This document shows, in pieces, positions 62,303 through 64,000 of a stretch of DNA of 64,000 nucleotides (positions are counted from its first letter, which is position 1; each line of letters opens with the position of its first letter). The position numbers and the translations under genes were made by a program. The stretch is from Phycomyces nitens (taxonomy: Eukaryota; Mucoromycota; Mucoromycetes; Mucorales; Phycomycetaceae), in the NCBI GenBank assembly GCA_022702545.1, contig JAHRBC010000001.1, positions 1,922,001 through 1,986,000 of the forward strand, given 5' to 3'. A model generated the notes under the pieces. The model saw nothing but the letters and a program-made list of their open reading frames with translations, was not told the DNA's origin and did no database searches.

Positions 62303-62910
62303 TAGGCAGATTTACCTGCTTATTGTACCTTTTTTAAACAAAATATAATATGACTATATATGACTATATATATAATATCTTTAATTCTTAATAATAAATG
62401 CCAAATGTTCTCAGTAATGAATCGACTAGTAAGCATGTTTGCCATATTTTCCCCCTTTCTTTTTTGGTCAGCTTCAAGGTCTATTGTGGCTAAGTTAATC
62501 ACTCTAAATAAATGGGATATTAACTTCCCGCTCTAATCTTATTGACCAGTTGGACAAAGCTTAATTGTCACCAAGTTTTGTTGCAGTCAAACTCAAATTA
62601 GAACAATACAAAGCATTGGATTAACTAGACAGACAAGTATAAAGAGGTATAGATACAATCATTAAAAGACAGTTTGCTTATGGGATTCATATACACCAGC
62701 ATATTGATCAAGTAGGCTTACCAACAAAAAAAGCAATCATAGACACATCTGGGAGTTTTTTTTTTCCTGGTCTCTAGGCAACCGTGACAGTCAATACCTG
62801 GGTTTGAAATGGAGACTTACCTTCCTAAAGCGTAACAGAGAAAGAAAAAAGTTTTTTTTTGACAAGCGAGTTTGAGTTACAGGTTGCATCCACACCACAT
62901 TTAATTCAAC
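62303..62910. other. Intergenic region upstream of TSR1
   Basis: About 600 bp, AT-rich, with a duplicated TATGACTATATA (about 62350-62372). Presumed 3' flank of the upstream gene and promoter of TSR1. No gene seen. Confidence 0.45.
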
Positions 62911-64000
62911 ATGGTAGAGCATCGCCATCGCCCCGGATCGATGCACCAATCGAACAAGCCGTTCAAGTCGCGGCACTCGACCAAGAGCGCTCTTCGCGAG
63001 GTGAGCAAGGGAAAAGTGAACCGGACACCTGTCAAGCAAGCAGCCTCCAAGATCGTCTCAAAGGTCGATCGTCGCAATGCTGCCCGTACAATTCAACAAT
63101 CCAAGCGAGAGGAAATCACCCGAGTCAATCGTCTGTTCGAAGGTCGTCATGGTGCACCAAAGATCGTCCCTGTTCTTCCTCTTTGTCCCGACAGCGATGT
63201 CGAGGGAGCCATTGCTGCCTTGTACAAGTCGCTTGGACAGACTGCTCCTTTGGTGGGCAATGAACCTTCTGTCCTGGACGTTGAGCGTTTCAAACAAAAG
63301 ATTCAATTTGTCCCTCTCCGTCGCAACTTTATCGATGTCTTGGATGCCTTCAAGGTTGCTGATTTTGCCATTATTCTCTTGTCTGCAGAGGTAGAGGTCG
63401 ATAAGTTTGGCATCAACTGTCTCTTGGGTATCCTCAACCAAGGCTTGGTCAATATTGTCCCGGTTGTTCAGGTAAGATGTTTTGAATATTTCCAAAATAA
63501 TAATAATTGTGTATTAAAAAGAAAGAGGTTTTGTATTGTACCATTTGTAACATTAGCACATTGAAGCCTCTGCACCCAAGCTTCGTACCAATATCAAGAA
63601 ATCCCTCTTGACCTTCACACGCCAATTCTTCCCCGAGGAAGAGCACCTTTTCTCCCTCGACACCGATAACGACTCTATGAACGTCATTCGCTACCTTACC
63701 TCCCAGCGCCCCAAAGCATTGACCTGGCGTGATCTCCACCCTTATATGCTTGCTGACGATGTCCAGTATGAAGCTACTTCAGAGGTATTAAAAAAAAGAA
63801 TGAAAAAAAAAGGTTTTTTTTCTCTATTGTTGTTATTGCTGGATCGGTTGTCGTACAGTTGAACTATTGGCTAATATTGTGGTGGTTGTGTCAGGACAAG
63901 GGCGTACTCAAGGTTACTGGTTTTGCTCGCGGAAACCCCTTTAACGCCAACCGTCTTATTCATCTTCAGAACTTTGGCGATTTCCAATTGCAGCAAGTGA
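62911..64000 (+). CDS. TSR1: Ribosome-maturation factor Tsr1 (5' part, cut by window end)
   Basis: Exons 62911-63471, 63557-63784 and 63895 onward code the N-terminal 298 or so residues. The start MVEHRHRPGSMHQSNKPFKS and KVDRRNAARTIQQSKREEIT match the basic Tsr1 N-terminus. The GTPase-like domain follows (IVPVLPLCPDSDVEGAI, then FIDVLDAFKVADFAIILLSA, then INCLLGILNQGLVNIVPVVQ). As in other Tsr1 proteins the G1 P-loop GxxxxGKS is absent, which separates it from the sister GTPase Bms1. Tsr1 is a 40S biogenesis factor that occupies the translation-factor site of pre-40S particles. The last complete stretch reads FARGNPFNANRLIHLQNFGDF. The gene continues past 64000, and the final GTGA could be either coding sequence or an intron donor. 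Confidence 0.93.

Overview
The window looks like a nuclear contig from an early-diverging filamentous fungus, most likely Mucoromycota (Mucorales-like). Evidence: very AT-rich intergenic DNA full of TA, TAA and poly-A/T runs; genes broken by many short introns (about 45-120 bp, GT-AG with some GC-AG); fungal Dnf-type flippase, PDR-type ABC transporter, Hom3 aspartokinase and Whi5/Nrm1-type cell-cycle protein; and an HSPA12-like Hsp70, a class that is common in Mucoromycota. The species is not assignable from sequence alone.

Layout. 0-3.5 kb: a small Whi5/Nrm1-domain gene and a decayed non-LTR retrotransposon tail. 3.5-8.1 kb: a full-length PDR-type ABC transporter. 8.1-11 kb: gene-poor DNA. 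11-14 kb (minus): CENP-X/MHF2, then a CCDC6-like coiled-coil gene. 16-25 kb: a single-LIM protein (plus), then on the minus strand an Nramp metal transporter, an uncharacterised coiled-coil protein and a Dnf-like P4-ATPase. 26-28 kb (minus): an unrecognised protein with an SR run and C-terminal membrane segments. 28.4-34.5 kb (plus): RPL24, a sugar transporter and a secreted Ser/Thr-rich repeat protein. 34.5-48.6 kb is gene-poor and holds a 3.1-kb palindrome-like inverted repeat with arms of about 620 bp and an aspartic-protease homologue that has lost its second catalytic Asp. 48.6-64 kb is gene-dense: AOS1 (SUMO E1), histone H3, HOM3 (minus), PUS1, HSPA12-like Hsp70 (minus), an unrecognised coiled-coil gene, and the start of TSR1, which runs off the end.

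The genes form no pathway or cluster; neighbours are ordinary housekeeping and transport genes. All exon models were assembled by hand from splice signals, reading-frame continuity and family homology; every complete model closes in frame. The most striking observation is in RPL24. The family-conserved frames of two adjacent exons can only be joined by exactly one extra nucleotide, and the intron between them contains a single A framed by a consensus acceptor and a consensus donor. This is a candidate 1-nt micro-exon, in a gene whose first coding exon is only 5 nt. Other points are six GC-AG introns (all GCAAGT) among roughly 90 modelled introns, the long inverted repeat, and the pseudo-protease.
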